Of a stretch of 64,000 nucleotides of DNA, positions 51,228 through 59,407 are shown in pieces (position 1 is the stretch's first letter; each line of letters starts with the position of its first letter). The DNA is from Ewingella sp963519305 (GTDB taxonomy: Bacteria; Pseudomonadota; Gammaproteobacteria; Enterobacterales; Enterobacteriaceae), in NCBI GenBank assembly GCA_963519305.1, contig CAUQMS010000021.1, forward strand, positions 19,155-83,154, written 5' to 3'. The notes beneath the pieces are model-generated. The model had not been told where the DNA came from. It saw only the letters and a program-made list of their open reading frames with translations, and did no database searches. A program made the position numbers and the translations under genes.

Positions 51228-51506
51228 ATGGCAAAAATCACTATAGCCGCCTATGTCTACGGCCGGGTACAAGGTGTCGGCTTTCGGTTTGCAACCCAGC
51301 ATCAGGCGACGGCACTCGGTCTGACAGGTTATGCCAGAAATCTGGATGACGGCAGCGTTGAAGTGGTGGCCTGCGGCGAGCAGGATAAAGTCGACCAGTT
51401 ACTGGCGTGGCTCAAACAGGGGGGGCCGAAATATGCCACTGTGGATCGTGTGTTAAGCGAACCGGCGGCGCCTGGCGACTTCAGCGACTTTAAAATCCGC
51501 CACTGA
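51228..51506 (+). CDS. acyP: Acylphosphatase AcyP (YccX)
   Basis: A 92-aa small alpha/beta enzyme hydrolysing acyl phosphates. The phosphate-binding loop V-Y-G-R-V-Q-G-V-G-F-R with its catalytic Arg, and the catalytic Asn of G-Y-A-R-N-L-D-D-G-S-V-E-V, are complete. The length equals the E. coli protein. It is convergent with tusE, and the stops are 21 bases apart. Confidence 0.96.
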   Translation: MAKITIAAYVYGRVQGVGFRFATQHQATALGLTGYARNLDDGSVEVVACGEQDKVDQLLAWLKQGGPKYATVDRVLSEPAAPGDFSDFKIRH

Positions 51507-51527
51507 CGAAGAATTTGCCGGTATTTC

Positions 51528-51857
51528 TTACAGGCATTTCACCGGCTTCGGCAGCCCGGCAATTTTTGTTGCCTGCTTCGCGGGGCCTTCAGGGAACAGC
51601 CGGAAGAGATAGCGGCTGTTGCCTTTTTCTTCGCCATATTTTTGGCCCATGGCTTTGACCAGCATGCGGATGGCAGGGGACGTATTGAATTCCAGATAGA
51701 ATTCACGCACAAAGCGGACCACTTCCCAGTGGGCGTCAGTCAGGGTGATGGCTTCCTGTTCGGCCAGCAGCGGGGCCAGGGCTTCGTCCCAGTCAGTGCT
51801 GTTTTTCAGATAACCCTGCGCATCGGTCTCAATTTCACGACCTGCAAACTCCAGCAT
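51528..51857 (-). CDS. tusE: Sulfur-relay protein TusE
   Basis: A DsrC-like protein that accepts persulfide sulfur from TusBCD and passes it to MnmA for 2-thiouridine in tRNA; 109 aa as in E. coli. The catalytic Cys is the penultimate residue (V-K-C-L). D-x-x-G-Y-L and W-E-V-V-R-F-V-R-E-F-Y are family marks. Confidence 0.96.
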   Translation of the reverse strand: MLEFAGREIETDAQGYLKNSTDWDEALAPLLAEQEAITLTDAHWEVVRFVREFYLEFNTSPAIRMLVKAMGQKYGEEKGNSRYLFRLFPEGPAKQATKIAGLPKPVKCL

Positions 51858-51916
51858 AAAACCTCAAAACGGTAAAAACTCAACGCACAGTTTAACAAAA
51901 AGGTCAGCGGCATAAA

Positions 51917-51941
51917 ATAAAAAGCCCCGCATTTGCGGGGC
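51917..51941 (-). terminator. yccA terminator
   Basis: On the minus strand GCCCCGC-AAAT-GCGGGGC is followed by TTTTTATTTTAT, 21 bases past the yccA stop. Confidence 0.88.
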
Positions 51942-51962
51942 CCAAATTGCCAGTCGTGAGAA

Positions 51963-52625
51963 TTAGTTGCTGCGCGACAGCCCCAGAATACTCAACAGGC
52001 TGACGAACACGTTATACAGCGAGACATACAGGCTGACCGTTGCGCGGATATAGTTGGTTTCGCCACCGTGAATGATGTTGCTGGTCTCCCACAAAATCGC
52101 ACCGGCGGAGAACAGAATAAACAGGCAGCTAATCGCCAGCGACAGCGCAGGGATCTGCAGAAACAGGTTAGCGATCACCGCCACCAGTAACACCACAAAG
52201 CCCGCCATCATCATCCCTGACAGGAACGACATATCTTTGCGGGTGGTCAGCACATAGGCTGAACAGCAGAAGAACACCAATGCCGTACCGCCGAGGGCCA
52301 ACATAATAATGTCACCCGCACCGGCTGCCAGCAGTGAGCTTAGCATCGGGCCGAGCGTATAACCCATAAAACCCGTCAGGGCGAACGCCGCCAGTATTCC
52401 GGCCGGGCGATCGGCAGTGCGATAAGTCAGGAACATCAGCCCGTAAAAACCGACCAGCGTGATCAGCATGCCAGGTGAAGGCAGACGCAGTATCGTGCTG
52501 GCGGTCGCGGTAATAGCAGAAAAGCCCAGCGTCAGCGCGAGCATAAAATAAGTATTACGCAGCACGCGGTGCGTGCTTAACAGCGAGCCCGCGCGTGATG
52601 AGGAAGAGGCAACGATACGATCCAT
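51963..52625 (-). CDS. yccA: BAX inhibitor-1 family membrane protein YccA
   Basis: A 220-aa inner-membrane protein with seven hydrophobic segments that binds and modulates the FtsH protease (E. coli 219 aa). Start MDRIVASSSSRAG at 52625, with a longer upstream frame not used. The cytosolic N-terminal tail is the part degraded by FtsH in E. coli. It is followed on the other side by the tRNA-Ser pair, as in E. coli yccA-serT. Confidence 0.95.
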   Translation of the reverse strand: MDRIVASSSSRAGSLLSTHRVLRNTYFMLALTLGFSAITATASTILRLPSPGMLITLVGFYGLMFLTYRTADRPAGILAAFALTGFMGYTLGPMLSSLLAAGAGDIIMLALGGTALVFFCCSAYVLTTRKDMSFLSGMMMAGFVVLLVAVIANLFLQIPALSLAISCLFILFSAGAILWETSNIIHGGETNYIRATVSLYVSLYNVFVSLLSILGLSRSN

Positions 52626-52846
52626 AGTAAAAATCTCACTTATCGACAAAAGTTGGAGTCGGTGAAAATACAATCAGGAGAGGATCATAGATAGTTACGT
52701 CAGGTGATTAAAGGCGTTTTACCCTTCTTTACCCATCAGAACGACGGTAAATTGCAGCGCAGTGACGTTAAAATGGCCGCAATGATGATTTAATCATCAT
52801 TTGGTCATTGAATGCCGATTTTTCAGGCAAATGAACGTGATCAGGC

Positions 52847-52875
52847 TTTACAAGGAGAATGGCTATGTTTATAGT
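52847..52875 (+). promoter_or_regulatory. Probable promoter of the first tRNA-Ser gene
   Basis: TTTACA (52847-52852) and TATAGT (52870-52875) are separated by 17 bp and lie 12 bp before the tRNA. Both hexamers differ from consensus by one to two bases. Confidence 0.5.
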
Positions 52876-52887
52876 TCGCTTCGTTGC

Positions 52888-52975
52888 GGAGGGGTGGCCG
52901 AGCGGCTGAAGGCACCGGTCTTGAAAACCGGCGATGGGAAACCATTCGAGAGTTCGAATCTCTCCTCCTCCGCCA
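52888..52975 (+). tRNA. serT: tRNA-Ser (anticodon UGA), copy 1
   Basis: An 88-nt type II tRNA. The acceptor stem GGAGGGG pairs with CTCCTCC (one G-U), the discriminator is G and CCA is encoded. D-arm GGCCGAGCGGCTGAAGGC, anticodon loop C-T-TGA-A-A on a CCGGT/ACCGG stem, a variable arm of serine type (CGATGGGAAACCATTCG) and T-arm GAGAG-TTCGAAT-CTCTC are all present. The position after yccA matches E. coli serT. Confidence 0.97.
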
Positions 52976-52990
52976 TAAACAACACAAGAA

Positions 52991-53018
52991 AGCTGCTAAG
53001 CAATTAGCGGCTTTTTTT
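52991..53018 (+). terminator. Terminator of tRNA-Ser copy 1
   Basis: GCTGCTAA-GCAA-TTAGCGGC (one G-T pair) followed by seven Ts. Confidence 0.8.
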
Positions 53019-53084
53019 GTGTCTGTCATTTGGAGATGTTGCGTAAATGCTCATAAAATCAACAAGCTGGAATGAAAATAATGT

Positions 53085-53112
53085 TTGCATCTTTTATTTT
53101 GTCTTGTATACT
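53085..53112 (+). promoter_or_regulatory. Probable promoter of the second tRNA-Ser gene
   Basis: TTGCAT (53085-53090) and TATACT (53107-53112) with 16-bp spacing, then ACGCCCCG, a GC-rich discriminator typical of stringently controlled stable-RNA promoters. The second copy therefore has its own promoter. Confidence 0.65.
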
Positions 53113-53157
53113 ACGCCCCGTCTGAGCAACTGAACGTTCAGGCAAGTTGTTGTTTGC

Positions 53158-53245
53158 GGAGGGGTGGCCGAGCGGCTGAAGGCACCGGTCTTGAAAACCG
53201 GCGATGGGAAACCATTCGAGAGTTCGAATCTCTCCTCCTCCGCCA
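53158..53245 (+). tRNA. tRNA-Ser (anticodon UGA), copy 2
   Basis: Identical in all 88 positions to copy 1, which starts 270 bp upstream. CCA is encoded. Flanks before the tRNA differ, while the 50 bases after it remain recognisably related, including the terminator. Confidence 0.96.
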
Positions 53246-53260
53246 CAAACAACAAAAAAG

Positions 53261-53288
53261 AGCTGCTAAGTGATTAGCGGCTTTTTTT
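53261..53288 (+). terminator. Terminator of tRNA-Ser copy 2
   Basis: GCTGCTAA-GTGA-TTAGCGGC followed by seven Ts; a diverged copy of the terminator at 52991-53018. Confidence 0.8.
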
Positions 53289-53471
53289 ATGCCTGTCATT
53301 GAGCGTTCTCCCTGCCAAACCTCTTTACCTCCGTGGTTTTAATGGAGTTAATTGCCTAAAAAACGCCCCGAATCACAAATTACGAAGATAAAAAATTTAC
53401 CCCATTGCCAGTCAGATGTTATGCGCTATGTTGATTTTTAGTTTCTCAAATGTAACTAGAGGTTAACAATA

Positions 53472-54560
53472 ATGTCGAAAAAATTACGTATCTCTCTGAT
53501 TGCTTCTGCTGTCCTTATCTCTACCTCCGCACTCTCTGCGCTGCCTCAAGGGTATCCTGCTGACTATCAAAAAATCGTCGACGCGGGGACGAAAGAGGGC
53601 AAAGTTGTTATCTATTCGACCACCGACACCAAAGCCGCAGGCCCGCTGATTCAGGGCTTTGAAGCCGCGTATCCGGGCATAAAAGTCGAATATAACGACA
53701 TGAACAGCACCGAACTCTACAACCGCTATATCAGCGAACAGGCGGCGGGCGGTACCAGCGGTGATGTCGTGTGGAGCTCATCGATGGACACCGCGCTGAA
53801 ACTGGCGACGGATTATGCCGCCGAATACTCATCGCCTGAATTGTCAAAATTGCCGAAGTGGGCCGTGTGGAAAGACAAGGCGTATGGCACGACGTATGAG
53901 CCGGTGGTCTTTATCTATAACAAGCGCCTGATCCCGCAGGCCGACGTTCCTGATTCCCACACGGCACTGGCGAAGCTGATTGCCAGCCAGCCAGACAAGT
54001 TCAAGAAAAAAGTCACAACCTATGACATTGAAAAATCAGGTCTTGGTTTCATGCTCTCCGTACAGGATTTCAAAGCTGACCCTAATTACTTCAAAACGCT
54101 GAGTGAAGTGGCGAAAGGCGGGCTGGCGGTGCAATCCTCGACCGGCACCATGATGGAAAGAGTCTCTTCAGGGGAAAACCTGATTGGCTTTAACATTCTC
54201 GGCTCTTACGCTGAAGCCCGCGCCAAAACCGACCCGTCGCTCGGCATCTCCTACCCGAAGGATTACACCCTGGTGCTATCGCGCGTCTCCTTTATCAGCC
54301 AGGAGTCCAAAAACAGCAACGCCGCAAAACTGTGGCTTGATTACGTGCTGTCAGAAGCAGGGCAGAGCATTCTTGCTAACAAAGCCGATATTCCGTCAAT
54401 CCGTAATGATATCGAAGGCACCAACGATATCGATGGTATGACCAAAATGCTCGGCAATGCACTCAAACCGATCCCGGTTGATGAAACCCTGCTGGAATAT
54501 CTGCAGCAGAAAAAACGTCTGGATTACATTAAAGAGTGGCGCGCCGCAGCCGCAAAATAA
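53472..54560 (+). CDS. Periplasmic solute-binding protein (AfuA/FbpA-like, family 1)
   Basis: A 362-aa binding protein with a signal peptide of about 23 residues (K-K-L-R-I-S-L-I-A-S-A-V-L-I-S-T-S-A-L-S-A). The mature part has the family-1 pattern: V-V-I-Y-S-T-T-D, F-E-A-A-Y-P-G-I-K-V-E-Y, G-D-V-V-W-S-S-S and Y-E-P-V-V-F-I-Y-N. This group includes iron(III) binders and AfuA-type sugar-phosphate or phosphonate binders. I do not see the paired Tyr iron motif or a Fur box upstream, so iron is not favoured. It is first gene of an importer with the next two genes. Confidence 0.85.
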   Translation: MSKKLRISLIASAVLISTSALSALPQGYPADYQKIVDAGTKEGKVVIYSTTDTKAAGPLIQGFEAAYPGIKVEYNDMNSTELYNRYISEQAAGGTSGDVVWSSSMDTALKLATDYAAEYSSPELSKLPKWAVWKDKAYGTTYEPVVFIYNKRLIPQADVPDSHTALAKLIASQPDKFKKKVTTYDIEKSGLGFMLSVQDFKADPNYFKTLSEVAKGGLAVQSSTGTMMERVSSGENLIGFNILGSYAEARAKTDPSLGISYPKDYTLVLSRVSFISQESKNSNAAKLWLDYVLSEAGQSILANKADIPSIRNDIEGTNDIDGMTKMLGNALKPIPVDETLLEYLQQKKRLDYIKEWRAAAAK

Positions 54561-54618
54561 ATGGCCCGACATCCTTCAACCTGCAGCTGCGTGAGCTGCA
54601 ACCCGAATGATTTTGGGT

Positions 54619-54648
54619 AAATAAGGAGGTGAAAACCTCCTTATTTTG
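54619..54648 (+). terminator. Intra-operon attenuator hairpin
   Basis: AAATAAGGAGGT-GAAA-ACCTCCTTATTTT is a 12-bp near-perfect stem with a GNRA loop and a T-rich tail. It lies between the binding-protein and permease genes. Such hairpins give more binding protein than permease by partial termination and by protecting the 5' message. Confidence 0.75.
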
Positions 54649-54689
54649 CCTGATTACGTTGTGCAGGTTTACCATCCAAGGGATCACTC

Positions 54690-56459
54690 ATGAATGCATT
54701 GCGCCGAAAGTGGCAGGGGTTGCCGCGCAGTATGGTGGTATTGATAACAGCCCTCGTTATTTACATCCCGCTGTCGTTTATCGTTATACAAAGTTTTCTT
54801 TCAGCACCATTCTTTTCGCCGTCAAAAGTCTTCAGTCTTGAAGCCTTTGAATTTATCTTCACCGATCCCGACTTCTATAAAGCGCTGAAGAGCGGCTTTA
54901 TTCTGGCATTCGGGCTGGTGGTTATCTCTATTCCGCTCGGCGGGATACTGGCCTTTTTGATGGTGCGAACCGATTTACCCGGCCGCCGTCTGATTGAGCC
55001 GCTGATCCTGGTGCCGATCTTTGTTTCGCCGATGGTACTGGGCTTCGGCTATGTGGTTGCCGCCGGGCCGGTCGGGTTTTTCTCGCTCTGGGCAGAATCG
55101 CTGTTCGGCTTTGTTCCGTGGAACATTTATGACATGTCGAGCATCGTGGTGATCGCCGGCCTTACCCACGTTCCTCACGCCTACCTGTATATCTCTTCTG
55201 CGCTGCGAAGCGTGGGTTCCGATGTGGAAGAGGCCGCCCGTACCGCTGGGGCTTCGCCGCTGCAAGTCATGACGGCGGTCAGTTTGCCGATGGTTCGTCC
55301 GGCGATTTTATATGCCACCGTATTGCTTTTTTTCCTCGGGCTGGAAGTCTTTGGCCTGATGCTGGTACTCGGCGATCCCGAAGGCAACATGGTGCTGGCG
55401 ACCTACCTCTACCAACTGACCAACAAACTCGGTACGCCGTCCTATCACCTGATGGCCGCCGTCGCCGTGGTGCTTATCTGCATCACCATTCCGCTGGTTA
55501 TGTTGCAGCGCCGTCTGATGCGCACCGCCAACCGCTTTGTGACCGTTAAGGGTAAAGCGTCTCAGGCCCGCGCCTTACCGCTTGGCAAATGGCGCTGGGT
55601 GGCCGGTGCGGTGGTGGCTTTCTGGCTGACGGTGACGATTGGTGTGCCGCTGGTGGGGGTTATCTTGCGTGCCTTTATCTCCAACTGGGGCGTGGGCGTG
55701 TCCATCTGGGACGAGCTTTCACTGAATACCTTCCGCACTATCTGGGAGCAGCCAAACCTGCTGCGGGCGATCGTCAACTCGATGAGCATCGGCGTTATCG
55801 GTGGAGCGCTGGCGGTGGTCTGTTACCTGTTTATCGGTATTGCCATGCACCGTAAACCGGACGGCGTGACACGTTTTCTCGATTACAGCGTGCTGGTGCC
55901 GCGTGCGGTACCGGGTCTGCTGGCTGGTCTGGCGTTCCTGTGGGTCTTCCTGTTCCTGCCGATGTGGCTCGATAACTCGCTCAAATCTGGCTGGCTGTCG
56001 GACATGTGGTGGTCACAGTGGCTGCGTGACAATCTGGTGGTATGGTTGCGTTCACTGCGCAGCACCATTTTCAGCGTCTGGCTGGCATACACCGTGGTCT
56101 GGATGGCGTATGGCCTGCGGCTCATCTCCTCAACGTTGTTGCAGGTTGGCCCTGAGCTGGAAGAAGCGGCGCGCAGTACCGGTGCAACCCGCGGGCAAAT
56201 TACCCGGCATGTCACTATTCCGCTGTCACGTTACGGGCTGATTGGCTCCTGGCTGCTGATGTTCCTGATTTTCGAGCGTGAATACTCCACCGGAGTGTAC
56301 CTGCTCTCGCCGGGGACAGAAACCATCGGCTCGATGCTGGTCTCCCTTTGGGCCGCAGGTGCCATCGATATCGTCGCCGCGCTCTCCTTTATTAACATCC
56401 TTCTGGTGGTGTTAGGTCTGGGTATTGCCTTACGTTTCGGAGTCAAATTACATGATTGA
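54690..56459 (+). CDS. ABC transporter permease, fused two-domain (FbpB/AfuB-like)
   Basis: A 589-aa inner-membrane protein with two binding-protein-dependent permease domains in tandem (about 60-270 and 350-580), each with its EAA loop (E-E-A-A-R-T-A-G-A-S-P-L-Q-V and E-E-A-A-R-S-T-G-A-T-R-G-Q-I). About twelve membrane segments are visible. One chain can thus form the whole channel. It overlaps the ATPase gene by eight bases. Confidence 0.88.
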   Translation: MNALRRKWQGLPRSMVVLITALVIYIPLSFIVIQSFLSAPFFSPSKVFSLEAFEFIFTDPDFYKALKSGFILAFGLVVISIPLGGILAFLMVRTDLPGRRLIEPLILVPIFVSPMVLGFGYVVAAGPVGFFSLWAESLFGFVPWNIYDMSSIVVIAGLTHVPHAYLYISSALRSVGSDVEEAARTAGASPLQVMTAVSLPMVRPAILYATVLLFFLGLEVFGLMLVLGDPEGNMVLATYLYQLTNKLGTPSYHLMAAVAVVLICITIPLVMLQRRLMRTANRFVTVKGKASQARALPLGKWRWVAGAVVAFWLTVTIGVPLVGVILRAFISNWGVGVSIWDELSLNTFRTIWEQPNLLRAIVNSMSIGVIGGALAVVCYLFIGIAMHRKPDGVTRFLDYSVLVPRAVPGLLAGLAFLWVFLFLPMWLDNSLKSGWLSDMWWSQWLRDNLVVWLRSLRSTIFSVWLAYTVVWMAYGLRLISSTLLQVGPELEEAARSTGATRGQITRHVTIPLSRYGLIGSWLLMFLIFEREYSTGVYLLSPGTETIGSMLVSLWAAGAIDIVAALSFINILLVVLGLGIALRFGVKLHD

Positions 56460-57522
56460 GCTATCAGTAGATAACCTGCATTTAACCTACGGCGACAATC
56501 CGGTGCTGAAAGGTGTCTCCATGGATCTCAAGCGCGGGGAAGTGGTGTCGCTGCTGGGGCCGTCGGGTAGCGGAAAAACTACGCTGCTGCGCGCCGTCGC
56601 AGGGCTGGAAAAGCCGACGCAGGGCCGCATCATCATTGGTAAAAACAGCGTCTATGACGGCACTTCACGCAGCGAGATCCCGGCAGAAGAGCGCAACCTC
56701 GGGCTGGTTTTTCAGTCCTACGCGCTCTGGCCGCATAAAACCGTGTTTGAGAACGTGGCGTATCCGCTGAAACTGCGCAAAGTCGCTTCGTTGGAACTTA
56801 ACCAGCGGGTGCAGGCCGTGCTGGAACAGCTCGGTTTAGGCCATCTGGGCAAGCGCCATCCGCATCAGTTATCAGGGGGGCAGCAGCAGCGCGTGGCGAT
56901 AGGCCGTGCGCTGGTGTATAACCCACCGGTGATCTTGCTCGATGAACCGCTGTCGAACCTTGACGCCAAACTGCGCGAAGAAGCCCGGGTCTTCCTGCGT
57001 GAACTGATCATTAAACTGGGCCTGTCGGCCCTGATGGTCACGCATGATCAGAATGAAGCGATGGCCATTTCCGACCGTATTCTGCTGCTCAATAACGGCA
57101 AAATAGAGCAGCAGGGCACGCCACAGGAGATGTACGGCTCTCCTAAAACGCTGTTCACTGCCGAGTTCATGGGCAGTAACAACCGTCTGCATGGAAAAGT
57201 GACCGAAGTGACCGACGGCAAAGCCAGAATTGAAGGCAAAGACTGGGTGCTGTGGGGGCTGGCAGGTGAAGGGGTGAAAGCCGGTGAGGAAGGCACCGCC
57301 GTCATCCGCGTGGAACGTGTGCGGATGGGTGACAACCCGGACGGCAACCAGATCGAACTGCCGCTGCTGACCAGCATGTATCTCGGTGACCGCTGGGAAT
57401 ATCTGTTCCGTACCGTGGCCGAAGATTTCGTGGTCCGCGCCTACGGAACTGACGTGCGCAGTCAGGAGGTATGTCGCCTTTCTCTGCCGGTTGAACACCT
57501 GTGGATCTTCCCTAAAGGATGA
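56452..57522 (+). CDS. ABC transporter ATPase (FbpC/AfuC-like)
   Basis: A 356-aa ATPase of the CUT1/Fe3+/polyamine class from ATG 56452 (MIELSVDNLHLTYGDNPV). Walker A G-P-S-G-S-G-K-T-T, Q-loop F-Q-S-Y-A-L-W-P-H, signature L-S-G-G-Q-Q-Q-R-V-A, Walker B V-I-L-L-D-E-P-L-S-N-L-D and H-loop M-V-T-H-D-Q-N-E-A are complete. The C-terminal 110 residues form the TOBE-type regulatory domain. It ends the importer operon. Confidence 0.9.
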   Translation: MIELSVDNLHLTYGDNPVLKGVSMDLKRGEVVSLLGPSGSGKTTLLRAVAGLEKPTQGRIIIGKNSVYDGTSRSEIPAEERNLGLVFQSYALWPHKTVFENVAYPLKLRKVASLELNQRVQAVLEQLGLGHLGKRHPHQLSGGQQQRVAIGRALVYNPPVILLDEPLSNLDAKLREEARVFLRELIIKLGLSALMVTHDQNEAMAISDRILLLNNGKIEQQGTPQEMYGSPKTLFTAEFMGSNNRLHGKVTEVTDGKARIEGKDWVLWGLAGEGVKAGEEGTAVIRVERVRMGDNPDGNQIELPLLTSMYLGDRWEYLFRTVAEDFVVRAYGTDVRSQEVCRLSLPVEHLWIFPKG

Positions 57523-57549
57523 ATTAGACCGAAGGCCGCTTGACACTCG

Positions 57550-57579
57550 CAGGGGGAATAGACAAATTAGTTCCCCCTG
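57550..57579 (+). terminator. Candidate terminator after the importer operon
   Basis: CAGGGGGAA pairs with TTCCCCCTG around a 12-base loop, 28 bases after the ATPase stop. No clean T run follows, so it may be only partial. Confidence 0.5.
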
Positions 57580-57600
57580 ATTGCTTAAAACGGTTTTCCC

Positions 57601-58101
57601 ATGACTCAGATTTCATCTCCATCCAACGCCTGTGCTGTGAAAATCGCCAACCTTGTGGATGTTCCCCAGTATCTGGACGTGATAACGGAATATCTGCATG
57701 GCGAATGGTCTGCCTTTCCACATTGGGCACAGAAAGAGTATATCCGTCAACGGCTTGAACAGCGCCTGAGCAGTAAAGGTCGCCAGTTTGTGCTAGTAGC
57801 ATTTGATGAAAATGACGACGTCGTCGGCACCGCTGGCGTCATGCGCTATGAACTTGATGATGTCGCAGAGCGAAAATACTGGCTCGGTGAAGTGTTTACC
57901 CGTCACCATTTACGCGGCAGAGGTATTGGTTCAGCCCTGATCAAAGCCAGTATCGAACGCGCCCGTGTTGCGGGTGTGGATACCTTATGGCTCTATACGC
58001 CCGATCAGCAAGGGTTGTATAAGAGTCACGGCTGGTTGGAAGTCGAAAAACGCGAAGTCGATAACGAGCAGGTTACGGTTATGCAGCGCCCGCTGCGTTA
58101 A
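57601..58101 (+). CDS. GNAT N-acetyltransferase
   Basis: A 166-aa cytoplasmic acetyltransferase. The acetyl-CoA motif is V-F-T-R-H-H-L-R-G-R-G-I-G-S-A-L (near residue 105), followed by the L-Y-T-P-D-Q-Q-G-L-Y-K-S-H-G-W motif B region. The substrate is not known. It lies 78 bases after the importer genes, possibly under its own promoter, and is convergent with the cupin gene (3 bases between them). Confidence 0.85.
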   Translation: MTQISSPSNACAVKIANLVDVPQYLDVITEYLHGEWSAFPHWAQKEYIRQRLEQRLSSKGRQFVLVAFDENDDVVGTAGVMRYELDDVAERKYWLGEVFTRHHLRGRGIGSALIKASIERARVAGVDTLWLYTPDQQGLYKSHGWLEVEKREVDNEQVTVMQRPLR

Positions 58102-58104
58102 AGC

Positions 58105-58707
58105 TCAATTCTTACCGTGCCAGTAAAGCATGCTGCCTTCCGAATGGCCGGTCACCGGATCGGTCTCGGGCAGCGGCACCTGGCTGATGGACTTTACCCT
58201 TTTGGCCATTTTCTTTGGCTCATCATGGCAAAGATCGGCGGTGACGTCCGGTGGATATGCTCCAACCAGCATAAAATCATCGTCAGCTGAAATCTGTTTA
58301 TGCCCCACACCGGCCGGGATCAGCAACACGTCTCCCACCCTGACCTCTATGACTTTCCCATGCTCTCCACCCAGCTGCAGCTGCGCCGAACCCGAAAAGA
58401 CTCCCACGACCTCATGCGTATTGGAATGAAAATGTGTATAGGGATATACCGGATAGCGCCACTGTGGCGGCCAGCCATTCGAACGGAACACATGCTCCAG
58501 ATAATCCGCGTTATCAACGACCTGCGGGGGGATGACATGGTGGTAAATAAGTAACGGCAGGTGATTATTCGGCACGCCGCCGTCGGGTTTATCGAGATGC
58601 AGAATCTCCACGGGAACCTCTCTGGGTTGAGCATGCAGCGACAAGGAGAGCGGCAGCAGGGCGGCAACACTGAGCAGTGTACAAAACTGGCGTCGATCCA
58701 AAGGCAT
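58105..58707 (-). CDS. Exported cupin-domain protein (YjlB-like)
   Basis: From ATG 58707 (MPLDRRQFCTLLSVAALLPL) it has 200 aa; AGGAG is nine bases upstream. The start carries a Tat-type signal (D-R-R-Q-F then a hydrophobic stretch ending L-H-A). The cupin core is T-H-F-H-S-N-T-H-E-V-V-G-V-F-S-G-S-A with metal ligands H, H and E, then I-P-A-G-V-G-H for the third His. It resembles the uncharacterised YjlB cupins, which usually lack a signal. Tat export would fit a metal loaded in the cytoplasm. The reaction is unknown. Confidence 0.75.
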   Translation of the reverse strand: MPLDRRQFCTLLSVAALLPLSLSLHAQPREVPVEILHLDKPDGGVPNNHLPLLIYHHVIPPQVVDNADYLEHVFRSNGWPPQWRYPVYPYTHFHSNTHEVVGVFSGSAQLQLGGEHGKVIEVRVGDVLLIPAGVGHKQISADDDFMLVGAYPPDVTADLCHDEPKKMAKRVKSISQVPLPETDPVTGHSEGSMLYWHGKN

Positions 58708-58965
58708 GAACACGGCTCCTTGTCCCAAAAAGTAAAATGAAGCGCAGCAAGCTCAATGGCTTACAACCTTCAGGTATAGAACAAAAACGGAGGGTTAACA
58801 TTAATTAGTAGTAAATCATTGCAGTGGCGGAGAGGCGCGGCCGCAGGCGTTATCAGAAAAAACCTAATTTACGGCGAAATTGATAAATAAAAGTCATATC
58901 GACTGGAAAAAATCCTTATCTCTTCTACTCTTAATTGGACATAAGCACTTCAGGAGAAAGAAGTC

Positions 58966-59301
58966 ATGAATAAGAAAATGTTGATTATTGTTGCTACAGC
59001 GGTTTCCGTCCTTGCTGGGTGTCAGACTTACGATCGTGCGGCAAGCTACGTTAAAGAGCCTGTGGTCAGTGACGTTAAAGTCGGTATGACCAAAGCTCAG
59101 GTACGTGCCCTTGCCGGACCACCGTCCACCGAAGCGACGCTGGTTCATGCTAAAGGGACTTGCCAGACTTATGCCGTTGCTCCACGTGATGGCAAAGCAC
59201 AGACTTACTTCGTCAGCTTCAACGACACTGGTCATGTTATGAATAAAGGCTACCAGTCTTGTTCTGACTACGATAAAGATCCGCAGGCCGCTGCGCAGTA
59301 A
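58966..59301 (+). CDS. osmE: Osmotically inducible lipoprotein OsmE
   Basis: An envelope lipoprotein of 111 aa (E. coli 112) with signal and lipobox L-A-G-C near residue 19. The BamE/SmpA-like fold shows as V-K-V-G-M-T-K-A-Q-V-R-A-L-A-G-P-P-S-T-E. H-A-K-G-T-C-Q-T-Y, Y-F-V-S-F-N-D-T-G-H-V and the D-P-Q-A-A end match OsmE closely. A strong GGAGAAAG site precedes the ATG. In E. coli it is induced at high osmolarity. Confidence 0.92.
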   Translation: MNKKMLIIVATAVSVLAGCQTYDRAASYVKEPVVSDVKVGMTKAQVRALAGPPSTEATLVHAKGTCQTYAVAPRDGKAQTYFVSFNDTGHVMNKGYQSCSDYDKDPQAAAQ

Positions 59302-59342
59302 CCGTTTGGTCCAGGATCTAAGAAGTCTGAAAACGTGAAGTT

Positions 59343-59386
59343 CAAAAAAAACGCCTGCAAGGTTTAACCTGACAGGCGTTTTTTTC
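59343..59386. terminator. Terminator between osmE and cvrA
   Basis: AAAAAAAACGCCTG ... CAGGCGTTTTTTT with an inner AGGTTTAACCT stem; A and T tracts on both sides serve the convergent genes. Confidence 0.88.
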
Positions 59387-59407
59387 TTGCAGTGCTTTTT
59401 AAATCAC

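Noticed and set aside
53472..57522. Naming the importer fbpABC (iron)
   Set aside because: The family includes iron, sugar-phosphate and phosphonate transporters, and no iron-specific residues or Fur box are visible.
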